From Mannheimia granulomatis (GTDB lineage: Bacteria; Pseudomonadota; Gammaproteobacteria; Enterobacterales; Pasteurellaceae): 64,000 nt of DNA. The stretch spans positions 1,736,001 to 1,800,000 of the forward strand of contig NZ_CP015030.1 of the NCBI RefSeq assembly GCF_011455695.1. The letters run 5' to 3'. How positions within the stretch are numbered: the first letter of the stretch is position 1; each line of letters opens with the position of its first letter. The notes under the pieces are model-generated. The model had not been told where the DNA came from. It did not search any database and worked only from the letters and a program-made list of their open reading frames with translations. The position numbers and the translations under genes are program-made. Below are positions 31,616-41,403 of the stretch, piece after piece.

Positions 31616-31668
31616 AATTGTGTCCTTATTTGAGACGGCTTAAAACCATCTGGATGTTGCATAGCAAA

Positions 31669-31701
31669 AACTTTATCGCGGTAGTAATCCACGATAAAGT
31701 T
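31669..31701 (-). terminator. Attenuator-like hairpin between ptsH and ptsI
   Basis: AACTTTATCG (31669-31678) and CGATAAAGTT (31692-31701) form a 10-bp stem. On the minus strand TTTGC follows, a weak T tract, so partial termination or mRNA stabilisation could favour HPr over enzyme I. Confidence 0.55.
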
Positions 31702-31730
31702 ACATAAATCTTAATCCGAGACTAGAAAAA

Positions 31731-31988
31731 TTATTCTAAGGTAGGAATCAAATCTACTAAGAAATCAACTGCTTTTTGCTCATCTTCGCCATCAGCAGAA
31801 ATTGTGATTGTTGTCCCCTGAGTTAAACCTAATGTTTGCAGTTTGAATAAACTTTTTGCACTGGCACTTTTACCGCCAGAGGTAACCGTAATATCAGAAG
31901 TAAAACCTTTAGCTGCCTTCACAAACTCAGCCGCAGGGCGAGTGTGTAAACCATTAGGAGCTGTAATTACAACGTCTTTTGAGTACAT
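31731..31988 (-). CDS. ptsH: PTS phosphocarrier protein HPr
   Basis: An 85-aa phosphocarrier. The phosphorylated His is in [15 protein letters not shown] (residue 15) and the Ser46 region is [13 protein letters not shown]. It is first in ptsH-ptsI-crr, with a good AAGAGGAA site. The 267-bp gap to the divergent thiP contains AT-rich DNA with no riboswitch-like structure that I can recognise. Confidence 0.97.
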   Translation of the reverse strand: MYSKDVVITAPNGLHTRPAAEFVKAAKGFTSDITVTSGGKSASAKSLFKLQTLGLTQGTTITISADGEDEQKAVDFLVDLIPTLE

Positions 31989-32255
31989 AAAATATTCCTC
32001 TTAATATTGAAAGTTAAAAAAATTTGGGTTTATCAAACCAATTTAGAATTTAATGTCCGCAACTTTACTACAAATTAAAACTAAAAACATCTTAAAAAGC
32101 ACAAAAACTTGTCGGTTCAGTATCATCAAAAGAATGTTTTTTAAGCTAAATTAAAAAAAATTTGCCAAATATCAAGATTCTAGCATACAGTCTGAAGTAA
32201 ATGTTACAATAATTTAAACGATATTCTTTACTTATCTATTCGAATTTGGAGCAAT

Positions 32256-33830
32256 ATGCTTAGAACGCTAACCAAAACAACGGCATGGTTTACCTACTTT
32301 AGTATTATTGCACTATATTCGTTCAGTTTATGGGCCTTGATACAATATCATCAAAACACCACCTTAATTGATGTTAATGATATTCTTCATATTCTCACCT
32401 ATAGCGGGCTTCAAGCTGCCCTCTCTGCTATTTTTTCACTCTTTTTGGGCAGCATATTAGCAAGATCATTTTTCTATTTAGAGTTTAAAGGTAAACATTT
32501 ACTCTACAAAATCATCTCTTTCGTTTGGGCTTTACCCTCACTTGTGATCATTTTTGCCGTAATCGGTATTTTAGGAAATGCCGGCTGGCTGGTACAAATC
32601 TGCCACCTACTAGGTATAAACTGGCAATTTAATTTATATGGTTTACAAGGAATCTTAATTGCTCACTGTCTGTTTAATATTCCATTGGTCATGAAATATT
32701 ATTTCAACGGGTTAGCATTAATTCCAAGTAATCGCTTTCAACTCGCTGCCCAGCTCAATTTAAAAGGCTGGCAATTTATCCGAATTGTCGAGCTACCTGT
32801 TATTAAAACACTCTTACCCTATATGTTTATGACTGTATTTTTGGTCTGCTTTACCAGCTTTCCAATCGTATTAATGCTCGGTGGCAGCCCAAAATACAGC
32901 ACACTGGAAGTGGCTATTTATCAAGCGGTTACTTTTGAGTTTGACTTTGCAAAAGCTGTCATTTTAATCGCTGTACAATTTATTTTAGGTCTATGCTTAC
33001 AACTCATCATGCATGCGGTTTCTATCAATACATTAAAACAATTAAACCAACAACCAAACCGCATAGATATTTGGAAACCAACTCCAACAGGGCTTAGTAA
33101 ACTGTGGCTACAAGCGGTCATTTTTTTGCAAAGTTTTGCAATAATTCTACCGCTTGCAGCCGTTTTTTGGTCAGGTATTTCTGTTTCTCATCTTAGTGAG
33201 CGTTTGCTTAAGCCGGAATTATGGAAAGCCATTCAATTCTCCTTAGGGCTCAGCTTGATTTCCGCTGTTTTTGCGGTGGGTGTCAGCTATATTATTGCTC
33301 TCGAAACTCGACAACAGCTTTATACAAAAGCAACATTTCGCTACAGCATTTTAGGCAGCGTGGCAATTTATCCTCTCTTACTGCCCATATTCTTACTCTC
33401 TGTTGGCTTATTTATTTTATTGATGAACAGCGATCTCACTACCCAAGAATTATTTATTCTGGTGGGAATCTGTAATGGCTTAACCTTACTCCCTTTTATC
33501 TATCCGGCAATTTTTTCCGCCCTGTGGAATAGCTTAACCTCACATGATAAGTTAGCCCAAAGTTTAGGCCTAACAGGAATTACTCGTTGGTGGATTGTGG
33601 AAAAAAATTACCTTATTCAACCGCTTACCGGTGCCTTTGCACTCGCGATGTCATCAAGTTTAGGTAGTTTTGCCGTTATTGCATTTTTTGGTAATCAAGA
33701 TTTTAGTTCTCTACCTTACCTACTCTACCAACAGCTTGGTAGCTACCGTATCGAAGATGCCGCTGTCACTGCTTTGGTACTCATGTTATTCGCATTACTT
33801 CCATTTTTATTTATAAAGGATAAAACATGA
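32256..33830 (+). CDS. thiP: Thiamine ABC transporter permease ThiP
   Basis: A fused double permease (524 aa, about 12 spans) of the ThiP/FbpB type, with two BPD permease halves. The first half contains SNRFQLAAQLNLKGWQFIRI and LGGSPKYSTLEVAIYQA. The second contains HDKLAQSLGLTGITRWWIVE. Both EAA loops are recognisable. Its 3' end overlaps thiQ by 4 bp. The partner binding protein gene thiB, normally first in thiBPQ, is absent, and the 5' neighbour is divergent ptsH. Iron-type (FbpB) transport is the alternative, but ThiQ supports thiamine. Confidence 0.85.
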   Translation: MLRTLTKTTAWFTYFSIIALYSFSLWALIQYHQNTTLIDVNDILHILTYSGLQAALSAIFSLFLGSILARSFFYLEFKGKHLLYKIISFVWALPSLVIIFAVIGILGNAGWLVQICHLLGINWQFNLYGLQGILIAHCLFNIPLVMKYYFNGLALIPSNRFQLAAQLNLKGWQFIRIVELPVIKTLLPYMFMTVFLVCFTSFPIVLMLGGSPKYSTLEVAIYQAVTFEFDFAKAVILIAVQFILGLCLQLIMHAVSINTLKQLNQQPNRIDIWKPTPTGLSKLWLQAVIFLQSFAIILPLAAVFWSGISVSHLSERLLKPELWKAIQFSLGLSLISAVFAVGVSYIIALETRQQLYTKATFRYSILGSVAIYPLLLPIFLLSVGLFILLMNSDLTTQELFILVGICNGLTLLPFIYPAIFSALWNSLTSHDKLAQSLGLTGITRWWIVEKNYLIQPLTGAFALAMSSSLGSFAVIAFFGNQDFSSLPYLLYQQLGSYRIEDAAVTALVLMLFALLPFLFIKDKT

Positions 33831-34516
33831 TCAGACTTGATCTTCACTTTACCTATGAACAAATGAATATGCATTTTCAACTTATGGCAGAAAAGGGGGA
33901 AAAAATTGCCATAGTAGGCGAAAGTGGCGCAGGTAAAAGCACCTTGCTTAATTTAATTGCCGGCTTTGAAAAAGCCGAAAAAGGCGAGCTGTTTTTAAAT
34001 GGAGAAAACCACACCAATACCGAGGTAGCCGCACGCCCAGTTTCTATGCTGTTTCAAGATAACAATGTCTTCCCGCATTTGAGCGTAGAACAAAATATCG
34101 GTTTAGCCTTAACTCCTAGCTTATCACTCAATACCATACAAAAAGCTGAGATCAAAAATATTGCAAGCCAAATGGGAATTGCCGACTATTTAAACCGTCG
34201 AGCAGACCAACTCTCGGGCGGACAAAAACAACGTGTTGCTCTCGCCCGCACTTTATTAAGAGATAAGCCGATTTTATTATTAGACGAACCCTTCTCTGCC
34301 CTTGATCCTAAACGAAGAGAGGAACTACAGCAGATTGTAAAAGAGATTTGCCAAAGTCGTCAGTTAACACTTTTAATGGTAACCCACCAACTAGAAGAGA
34401 GCCGATTTCTGTTTGACAGAGTGCTAACGATTTCCTCCGGCAAAATCATTGAAGATAAAAAATGTGATCTAGTTAACAATTTTGAAAATATTTCTCATAT
34501 TCCTCTTGTTAGCTAA
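33827..34516 (+). CDS. thiQ: Thiamine ABC transporter ATPase ThiQ
   Basis: ABC ATPase (229 aa) with Walker A GESGAGKSTLLNLIAGF, Q-loop VSMLFQDNNVFPHL, signature LSGGQKQRVALARTLL and Walker B ILLLDEPFSALD. The HLSVEQNIGLAL segment and the QMGIADYL region are close to E. coli ThiQ. The last codons and stop overlap the ScrR-type operator of the next gene. Confidence 0.88.
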   Translation: MIRLDLHFTYEQMNMHFQLMAEKGEKIAIVGESGAGKSTLLNLIAGFEKAEKGELFLNGENHTNTEVAARPVSMLFQDNNVFPHLSVEQNIGLALTPSLSLNTIQKAEIKNIASQMGIADYLNRRADQLSGGQKQRVALARTLLRDKPILLLDEPFSALDPKRREELQQIVKEICQSRQLTLLMVTHQLEESRFLFDRVLTISSGKIIEDKKCDLVNNFENISHIPLVS

Positions 34517-34533
34517 ACCGTTTTAGTTAAAAT
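34506..34533 (+). promoter_or_regulatory. scrA promoter and ScrR operator
   Basis: TAGCTAAACCGTTTTAGTTA (34510-34529) is a CG-centred palindrome, matching the scrK operator at 17 of 20 positions when aligned in reverse complement. A promoter-like TTGTTA (34506-34511), 16-bp spacer and TAAAAT (34528-34533) surround it, so a bound repressor would block polymerase. It overlaps the thiQ stop codon. Confidence 0.7.
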
Positions 34534-34568
34534 GCAACTGTTCAATTCTGATATTAAAGGTAATTACT

Positions 34569-35987
34569 ATGAATTTTTCAAAAATCGCTGAACAGACGAT
34601 TGCCAAATTAGGTGGCAAAGACAACATCACAACTCTTGCACATTGTGCAACCAGACTTCGTTTAACTCTTGCAGATGAAAGTAAAGTAGATAAAGAAGGT
34701 ATTGAAAACATCGAAGGCGTAAAAGGTCAATTCTCAACTTCCGGTCAATACCAAATTATCTTCGGTTCAGGCACAGTAAACAGCGTGCATGCCGAAATGC
34801 AAAAACAGATGGGTATTGGCGATATGTCTACTTCTGATGTGGCAGCAGCCGGTGCAGCAAATCAACCATTACTACAACGTTTAGTAAAAGGTTTAGCGGA
34901 TATTTTCGTGCCAATTATTCCTGCTATCGTGGCGGGCGGTCTTTTAATGGGTATCCACTCGATGCTCACCTCTGTTGGATTTTTCTGGGAAGGAGAATCT
35001 GTTGTCAGCCGTTATCCGGCAATTGCGGATTTAGTAGATTTCATTAACACTATTGCCAACGCACCATTCGTATTCTTACCGGTGCTACTGGGTTTCTCTG
35101 CAACCCGTAAATTCGGCGGTAATCCGTTCTTAGGTGCAGCACTTGGTATGTTATTAGTTCACCCGGCATTGGCTGATGGCTGGAACTATGCGAAAACCTT
35201 AATGGAAGGCAACATTAAATATTGGAATGTGTTAGGTTTAGAAATTGAGAAAGTGGGCTATCAAGGTACGGTCATTCCAACTATTGTCTCTGCTTGGGTG
35301 TTGGCAACACTTGAAAAAACTTTCCGCCGTTTCGTGCCAAGCTATTTGGATAACTTGGTTACCCCAATGTTCTCGTTGTTTATCGCAGGTGTGTTAGCGT
35401 TCACAATTATCGGCCCAATCGGTCGCCAAGCAGGTGATTTAATCACTCATGGTTTAACTTGGTTGTACGATACTTTAGGCTTTATCGGTGGCGGTGTGTT
35501 CGGGACATTCTATGCCCCAATTGTTATCACAGGTATGCACCAAACCTTTATCGCGGTGGAAACCCAATTACTCACCAATATGGCGATTTCAGGCGGTACT
35601 TTCATCTTCCCAATCGCGGCAATGTCTAACATTGCACAAGGTGCAGCCTGCTTAGGTGTAGCATTTGCGTTAAAAGATGCCAAAGTGCGTGGTTTAGCGG
35701 TGCCTTCCGGTATCTCTGCATTATTAGGCATCACTGAGCCTGCCATGTTTGGGGTGAACTTACGCTACCGCCAAGCCTTTATCGCGGCGATGATAGGCTC
35801 GGGCTTATCCAGTGCATTTATCGCTTTCTTTAATGTAAAAGCACAAGCATTAGGTGCCGCAGGCTTCTTAGGGATTCCGTCAATCAAACCGGATAGCCTT
35901 GCGATGTATTCTGTCGGTATGGCGATTTCATTCGTAGTGGCATTTACCATTTCTGTAATCTGGGTGAAAAAAGCACACTCAAAATAA
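34569..35987 (+). CDS. scrA: PTS sucrose-type EIIBC permease
   Basis: EIIBC of the glucose/sucrose/trehalose superfamily (472 aa). The N-terminal EIIB domain has the phospho-Cys in LAHCATRLRLTL. The EIIC domain (residues about 105-470, ten spans) contains LGITEPAMFGVNLRYR, the GITEP motif. No EIIA domain is present. Sucrose specificity is inferred from the shared operator with scrK. Trehalose is the main alternative by sequence alone. The likely phosphate donor is Crr, encoded 5 kb away. Confidence 0.88.
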   Translation: MNFSKIAEQTIAKLGGKDNITTLAHCATRLRLTLADESKVDKEGIENIEGVKGQFSTSGQYQIIFGSGTVNSVHAEMQKQMGIGDMSTSDVAAAGAANQPLLQRLVKGLADIFVPIIPAIVAGGLLMGIHSMLTSVGFFWEGESVVSRYPAIADLVDFINTIANAPFVFLPVLLGFSATRKFGGNPFLGAALGMLLVHPALADGWNYAKTLMEGNIKYWNVLGLEIEKVGYQGTVIPTIVSAWVLATLEKTFRRFVPSYLDNLVTPMFSLFIAGVLAFTIIGPIGRQAGDLITHGLTWLYDTLGFIGGGVFGTFYAPIVITGMHQTFIAVETQLLTNMAISGGTFIFPIAAMSNIAQGAACLGVAFALKDAKVRGLAVPSGISALLGITEPAMFGVNLRYRQAFIAAMIGSGLSSAFIAFFNVKAQALGAAGFLGIPSIKPDSLAMYSVGMAISFVVAFTISVIWVKKAHSK

Positions 35988-36004
35988 TGGCTGAATAGAC
36001 ATAC

Positions 36005-36037
36005 AAAAGGGATTAAGCTTTCACTTAATCCCTTTTT
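36005..36037. terminator. Bidirectional terminator between scrA and map
   Basis: AAAAGGGATTAAG (36005-36017) pairs perfectly with CTTAATCCCTTTT (36024-36036), with T and A runs on the two sides. An uptake signal, ACAAGCGGT, lies at 36047-36056. Confidence 0.92.
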
Positions 36038-36080
36038 GCACCGCCTTACAAGCGGTTATTTTTCGCTAAAAATTTACAAG

Positions 36081-36884
36081 TTAGCTATTTTTCATAATAC
36101 GAGAAATACACCCGGACTCAATTTCCTCATCACGAATGGTCAGTACTTCACAGCCTTCTTTAGTGACTACAATTTGATGTTCATATTGTGCCGAATGGCT
36201 TCTATCCTTAGTTTTCACCGTCCAGCCATCACCCATTAAGCGAACTTCTTTCTTCCCTGCATTAACCATTGGTTCAATAGTAAAGACCATACCTTCTTTG
36301 AGTACCACACCACCATCATCTGCTGCGTAGTGAACTACTTGTGGCTCGCAGTGGAATTCTGAGCCTATTCCATGGCCACAATATTCACGTACCACTGAGA
36401 AACCTTCTTTTTCCACATATTTTTGAATCGCTGTGCCAATTTCTTTCAATCGAATGCCGGCTTTTACCGTACGAATACCGATATAAAGAGACTCAAGCGT
36501 AACATCCATTAAACGCTGATCTCGTACACTTGGCTCACCTACAACATACATCATTGAGTTATCACCATAGTAGCCGTCTTTAATGACCGTCACATCAATA
36601 TTTAAAATATCTCCCTTTTTCAGTTTTTTATCATCACTTGGAATACCATGACAAACTACTTCATTTAGAGAAATACAAACCGATTTGGGAAAGCCGTGAT
36701 AGCCTAAACAGGCTGAAGTTGCTCCATTTTGCAAAATATAATCGTGGCAAATTTTATCTAATTCACCGGTAGTCATTCCTTCTTTTACATAAGGCTTAAT
36801 CATCACTAATACATCTGAAGCTAATTTACAGGCTTCACGCAGTTTTTGAATTTCTTCTTCATTTCTTAACGGGATATTCTTCAT
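36081..36884 (-). CDS. map: Methionine aminopeptidase type I
   Basis: Removes N-terminal Met from new proteins (267 aa). Metal ligands sit in NIDVTVIKDGYYGD, CGHGIGSEFH and FTIEPMVN, plus the Glu in QYEHQIVVTKEG. ATG 36884 (MKNIPLRNEEEIQ) is chosen because AAGAGAAG lies before it and it matches the family. An upstream frame adds 22 unlikely residues. It lies 75 bp after yhhQ and is probably co-transcribed with it. It is unlinked to rpsB. Confidence 0.95.
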   Translation of the reverse strand: MKNIPLRNEEEIQKLREACKLASDVLVMIKPYVKEGMTTGELDKICHDYILQNGATSACLGYHGFPKSVCISLNEVVCHGIPSDDKKLKKGDILNIDVTVIKDGYYGDNSMMYVVGEPSVRDQRLMDVTLESLYIGIRTVKAGIRLKEIGTAIQKYVEKEGFSVVREYCGHGIGSEFHCEPQVVHYAADDGGVVLKEGMVFTIEPMVNAGKKEVRLMGDGWTVKTKDRSHSAQYEHQIVVTKEGCEVLTIRDEEIESGCISRIMKNS

Positions 36885-36959
36885 TTTTGCTTCTCTTATA
36901 AAAAAATTAGGGGGATTATACTCTTTTTCGGCATAATCCCCAAACATCACTTCACATTT

Positions 36960-37625
36960 CTATTTCAAATCTAATTTCTTCATAATGAAATTTAACATCA
37001 CACCATAAAGCGGTAAAAATAGTAGAAGGCTTACAAAGAGTTTAAAAGCATAATCAACAGAGCCAATAGTAAACCAATGCTCTGCCATATATTCATCACT
37101 GCTTTCATGAAACGCCACAGCGAAAAAGACGAAAGTATCAATTAAAGTACCAAAAATGGTTGAACACATTGGCGCAAGCCACCAATGCTTGCCTTGCCGT
37201 AAGCTATTAAACACAAATACATCCAATAATTGCCCAACCAAATAGGCAGCAAAACTGGCTAATGCAATACGAAAGACAAAGAAATTAAAATCTGCTAATG
37301 CGGAAAATCCTTGAAATTGGGTTTCAAAGAATAAGACTGAAATCACATAGCTAATAATCAATGCCGGAAACATCACCACAAAAATAATTTTTCTGGCAAG
37401 CACAGCACCAAATACACGCACAGTTAAATCGGTTGCCAAGAAAATAAAAGGAAATGTTAAAGTTCCCCACGTTGTCGGGATCATCAACTCCGTAAACGGC
37501 ACTTGAACTTCAAAGCTAATTTGCACTAAATAGTTGCTGATTGCGATGATAAAAATGTGAAAAAGTGAAAGTAAAATAAGAGAACGACGTTTGTTCTCAT
37601 CCGAAAAATAAGTTGTAAGGTTCAT
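36960..37625 (-). CDS. yhhQ: Queuosine precursor transporter YhhQ
   Basis: An inner membrane protein of the COG1738 vitamin-uptake-like family (221 aa, about six spans) that imports preQ0/preQ1 or related bases. Characteristic segments are IPTTWGTLTFPFIFLATDL near the first third and the later LGQ-LDVFVFNSLR and STIFGTLIDTFVFF. A candidate preQ1-I riboswitch lies directly before it, and queH in this window uses the same pathway. Confidence 0.92.
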   Translation of the reverse strand: MNLTTYFSDENKRRSLILLSLFHIFIIAISNYLVQISFEVQVPFTELMIPTTWGTLTFPFIFLATDLTVRVFGAVLARKIIFVVMFPALIISYVISVLFFETQFQGFSALADFNFFVFRIALASFAAYLVGQLLDVFVFNSLRQGKHWWLAPMCSTIFGTLIDTFVFFAVAFHESSDEYMAEHWFTIGSVDYAFKLFVSLLLFLPLYGVMLNFIMKKLDLK

Positions 37626-37630
37626 ATTGT

Positions 37631-37673
37631 CTCCTTTTTAGTTAAACCAGAACTTGAGGTAAGGGAACTCAAG
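37631..37673 (-). promoter_or_regulatory. Candidate preQ1-I riboswitch in the yhhQ leader
   Basis: On the minus strand the leader has stem CTTGAG (37673-37668) / CTCAAG (37658-37653) with a 9-nt loop TTCCCTTAC, then an A-rich tail TTTAACTAAAAAGGAG that includes the yhhQ ribosome binding site. Loop CCTT can pair with AAGG of the tail, giving the H-type pseudoknot of preQ1-I aptamers and hiding the start signal. The tail resembles the known TTAACAAAACAAGG tail. It has about seven extra bases after the stem, so the class is not certain. Confidence 0.55.
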
Positions 37674-37817
37674 GGGGCAATATTCTATATATTTTCCCAT
37701 AAAAATCAAGCCCACATTATTTCAAAAAATGAAATAATCAATCTATTAAAAACCTATTTATCAATTTTAAGTATAAAGTAGAATATCGCTATTCAAACAC
37801 AAAATAAGGAATAGATT

Positions 37818-38507
37818 ATGTTACAACTTAGAAAAGCAAACGAACGTGGCAATGGATCTTTTGACTGGCTTGAGAGCTACCATACTTTTTCATTTGCAAA
37901 TTATTACGATCCGAAACACATTCATTTTTCACATTTACGTGTAATCAATGAGGACTTTATAGCTCCCAATCATGGCTTTGGGAAACATCCCCACGATAAT
38001 ATGGAAATTTTAACTTATGTATTAAATGGCCGCGTTGCACATGAAGATAGTATGGGCAATAAAACTGAAGTAAAGGCAGGTGAATTTCAGATTATGTCAG
38101 CAGGTACAGGAGTTTTCCATTCAGAAGTCAATCCAGATGCTGAGCAAACCCTACATCTTTATCAAATTTGGATTATTCCAAACCAAAAGGATGTTACGCC
38201 TCGCTATAGCCAAGACCAATTCGCGCCTAAAGAAGGAGCGACTTTGATTCTTTCACCAAATGCAGAAGCAGGCTCATTTAAAATTTATCAGGATATGAAA
38301 TTATGGCGCTACCAATACCCAACGGCTAAAGCCGATAAAATCAGCTTAGATGCAAACCGTAGCTACTGGTTACAAGTAGTAAAAGGAAATTTAATCGTAA
38401 ACGGGGTGGAACTACACACCAGCGATGCTCTAGGCATTCGCCAAGAAACTGCTCTGGAGATTGCAGCTCAAGGCGATATGGAATTTTTACTGTTTGACTT
38501 AGTTTAA
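37818..38507 (+). CDS. Pirin family protein (YhhW-like)
   Basis: A cupin-fold protein (229 aa). N-terminal metal-binding residues sit in GFGKHPHDNMEILTYVLNG and VFHSEVNPD, the pirin arrangement of three His and one Glu. E. coli YhhW has quercetinase activity in vitro and the physiological substrate is unknown. It is a single gene with AAGGAAT before the ATG. Confidence 0.9.
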   Translation: MLQLRKANERGNGSFDWLESYHTFSFANYYDPKHIHFSHLRVINEDFIAPNHGFGKHPHDNMEILTYVLNGRVAHEDSMGNKTEVKAGEFQIMSAGTGVFHSEVNPDAEQTLHLYQIWIIPNQKDVTPRYSQDQFAPKEGATLILSPNAEAGSFKIYQDMKLWRYQYPTAKADKISLDANRSYWLQVVKGNLIVNGVELHTSDALGIRQETALEIAAQGDMEFLLFDLV

Positions 38508-38515
38508 CCAAAAAG

Positions 38516-38571
38516 CAAGAGGTCATTTTTCGCTAAAATTTTGCAAAATTTTATGAAAAAACGACCGCTTG
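38516..38571. terminator. Inverted uptake-signal terminator between pirin gene and hemB
   Basis: CAAGAGGTCATTTTT (38516-38530) and AAAAAACGACCGCTTG (38556-38571) form a mostly paired stem around TAAAATTTTGCAAAATTTTA. The left arm is a degenerate uptake signal (AAGAGGTC), so pairing has two mismatches. Confidence 0.6.
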
Positions 38572-38594
38572 TTGTATTTACTTAATAGTTTAAT

Positions 38595-39663
<1,069 letters not shown>

Positions 39664-39672
39664 GTAAAAATA

Positions 39673-40428
39673 TTATTGTGCTGCCTGCTCTGAGTGTTCT
39701 TCATCATCTTTTGGCCGATAGAATTTGGCACATAACACACCTACTTCAAACAACAAACACATTGGGATTGCCAATAGAGTCTGAGAGAAAATATCCGGTG
39801 GAGTCAGTAGCATACCAATTACAAACGCAGCAACGATAATATACGGACGTTTTTCCTTTAAATCTTCCGGTGTGGTTACACCAGACCAGCAGAGCAAGAT
39901 AATCGCTACCGGCACCTCAAAACAGATACCGAATGCCATAAAAATAGTTAAAACGAAATCAAGATAACTGCTGATATCCGTTGCCATTGTTACCCCTTCC
40001 GGAGCCGTTGAAGTTAGAAAACCAAACACTAATGGGAATACAACGTAATAGGCAAACGCAACACCGCAATAAAATAACAAAGTACTTGAAACTAACAGCG
40101 GATAAACCAAACGCTTTTCCTGCTTATAAAGCGCAGGTGCAACAAACGCCCAAATTTGGTACAGAATAAAAGGAACGGACAGAAATACCGACACAACAAT
40201 CGTTAATTTAATCGGGGTAAAAAACGGTGTGGCAACATTCGTTGCAATCATCGTTGCCCCTTCGGGTAAATTATCGGTTAAAGGTGTGGCTAGTAAAGTA
40301 TAGATGTCGTTTGCCCAATAGACCAGAGTACAAAAAACGATTAAAACGCATAAAAAGCAACGTAATAATCGATTTCTCAGCTCAATTAAATGGGTGATCA
40401 GCGGTTGGGATTCATCAACTTCTGCCAT
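39673..40428 (-). CDS. tatC: Twin-arginine translocase subunit TatC
   Basis: Inner membrane receptor for twin-arginine signal peptides (251 aa, six spans). It starts with the family's [16 protein letters not shown] and contains [18 protein letters not shown] and the conserved Glu of [10 protein letters not shown]. It overlaps tatB by 14 bp. Confidence 0.96.
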   Translation of the reverse strand: MAEVDESQPLITHLIELRNRLLRCFLCVLIVFCTLVYWANDIYTLLATPLTDNLPEGATMIATNVATPFFTPIKLTIVVSVFLSVPFILYQIWAFVAPALYKQEKRLVYPLLVSSTLLFYCGVAFAYYVVFPLVFGFLTSTAPEGVTMATDISSYLDFVLTIFMAFGICFEVPVAIILLCWSGVTTPEDLKEKRPYIIVAAFVIGMLLTPPDIFSQTLLAIPMCLLFEVGVLCAKFYRPKDDEEHSEQAAQ

Positions 40429-41050
40429 TTTTCCCCTCCGATTTTTGCTCTGCCTCTACCATTGCAAAATCATCATCCGGTGGATAATAAGATTCAAGCT
40501 GCAGGAGTGATTCGTCCATCTCCGCATGCTCTGCAATTTCATCGGCAGAAAGTTCGTTTTCTGCTTTATCCACATTTAATTGCGCATCCAAACCATCAGT
40601 ATCAAGCGGTTGATTTTTTGCATTTTTTTGCAATTCTTGCGCTTCTAATTCTTGGCTTTCCTGCTCAATTTTTTGTTGGATCTCAGCAACTTGCTCATCA
40701 GTTAATTTTGCAGCAGTACTGACTTCTGCTGCCTGATTCTCAAAGTCATTTTTGGCAGAATTTAAAGAGTCTTGCAATTGCGTTGCCGACATTTTTAAAT
40801 CTTCAACAGTTTTGCTTAATTCAGGCGAAAGCGAACCGATGTTCAATTCCTCCGCTTTCTTAATACTCTCTTTTAACTCTTGCAGCTTCAGCTCTTGGGC
40901 CAGTTCATTCTGTACATTTGCGGCTAAACCTCGAATTGCACTGATCCAGCCCATTACGGTGCGAATCGCAATCGGCATGCGTTTGGGGCCTAGCACCACT
41001 AAGCCCACAATCATAATCAATACTAATTCAGAAAAACCTACATCAAACAC
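40415..41050 (-). CDS. tatB: Twin-arginine translocase subunit TatB
   Basis: A 211-aa single-span protein: N-terminal [25 protein letters not shown] with the hallmark Glu, then an amphipathic helix and a long, acidic, Gln/Glu-rich coiled-coil tail (residues about 55-200). The tail is longer than in E. coli TatB (171 aa) and low in complexity. Confidence 0.95.
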   Translation of the reverse strand: MFDVGFSELVLIMIVGLVVLGPKRMPIAIRTVMGWISAIRGLAANVQNELAQELKLQELKESIKKAEELNIGSLSPELSKTVEDLKMSATQLQDSLNSAKNDFENQAAEVSTAAKLTDEQVAEIQQKIEQESQELEAQELQKNAKNQPLDTDGLDAQLNVDKAENELSADEIAEHAEMDESLLQLESYYPPDDDFAMVEAEQKSEGKNGRS

Positions 41051-41053
41051 GGA

Positions 41054-41299
41054 TTAAACCTGCTCTTTATCTTTTACAACAGTTTGTTGCTCTGTTGAAA
41101 CTCTTTCTTTTACTTCAACCACTTCAACTTTTTCAACATTCTCAAATCCTGCATCTTTTTTCTCATCAGACATTGCTTTTTTAAAGCCCTTAACTGATTC
41201 ACCTAAATCAGAACCTAAAGTACGTAATTTTTTTGTTCCGAAAAGTAACACAATGATTGCTACTACAATCAGAAGCTGCCAAATACTAATACCGCCCAT
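41054..41299 (-). CDS. tatA: Twin-arginine translocase subunit TatA
   Basis: Pore-forming subunit (81 aa): [21 protein letters not shown] span, hinge [10 protein letters not shown] and amphipathic helix with FKKAM. ATG 41299 follows AAGGAG by 5 bp. The frame extends upstream to 41467, but those residues are not TatA-like. It is separated from tatB by 3 bp, and a USS-containing gap of 104 bp separates it from ubiB. Confidence 0.95.
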   Translation of the reverse strand: MGGISIWQLLIVVAIIVLLFGTKKLRTLGSDLGESVKGFKKAMSDEKKDAGFENVEKVEVVEVKERVSTEQQTVVKDKEQV

Positions 41300-41403
41300 A
41301 AAAACTCCTTTCATTTTAGTTGGGTGAATAAAACTTTGCTTATTATATGTCACTTTGACATATAAAAAAGCGATTTTGCAAAAAATTCCTAAAAAACGAC
41401 CGC

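Noticed and set aside
31989-32255. Possible TPP riboswitch before thiP
   Set aside because: The conserved thi-box elements (CTGAGA, ACCTGA) were looked for on the plus strand and not found.
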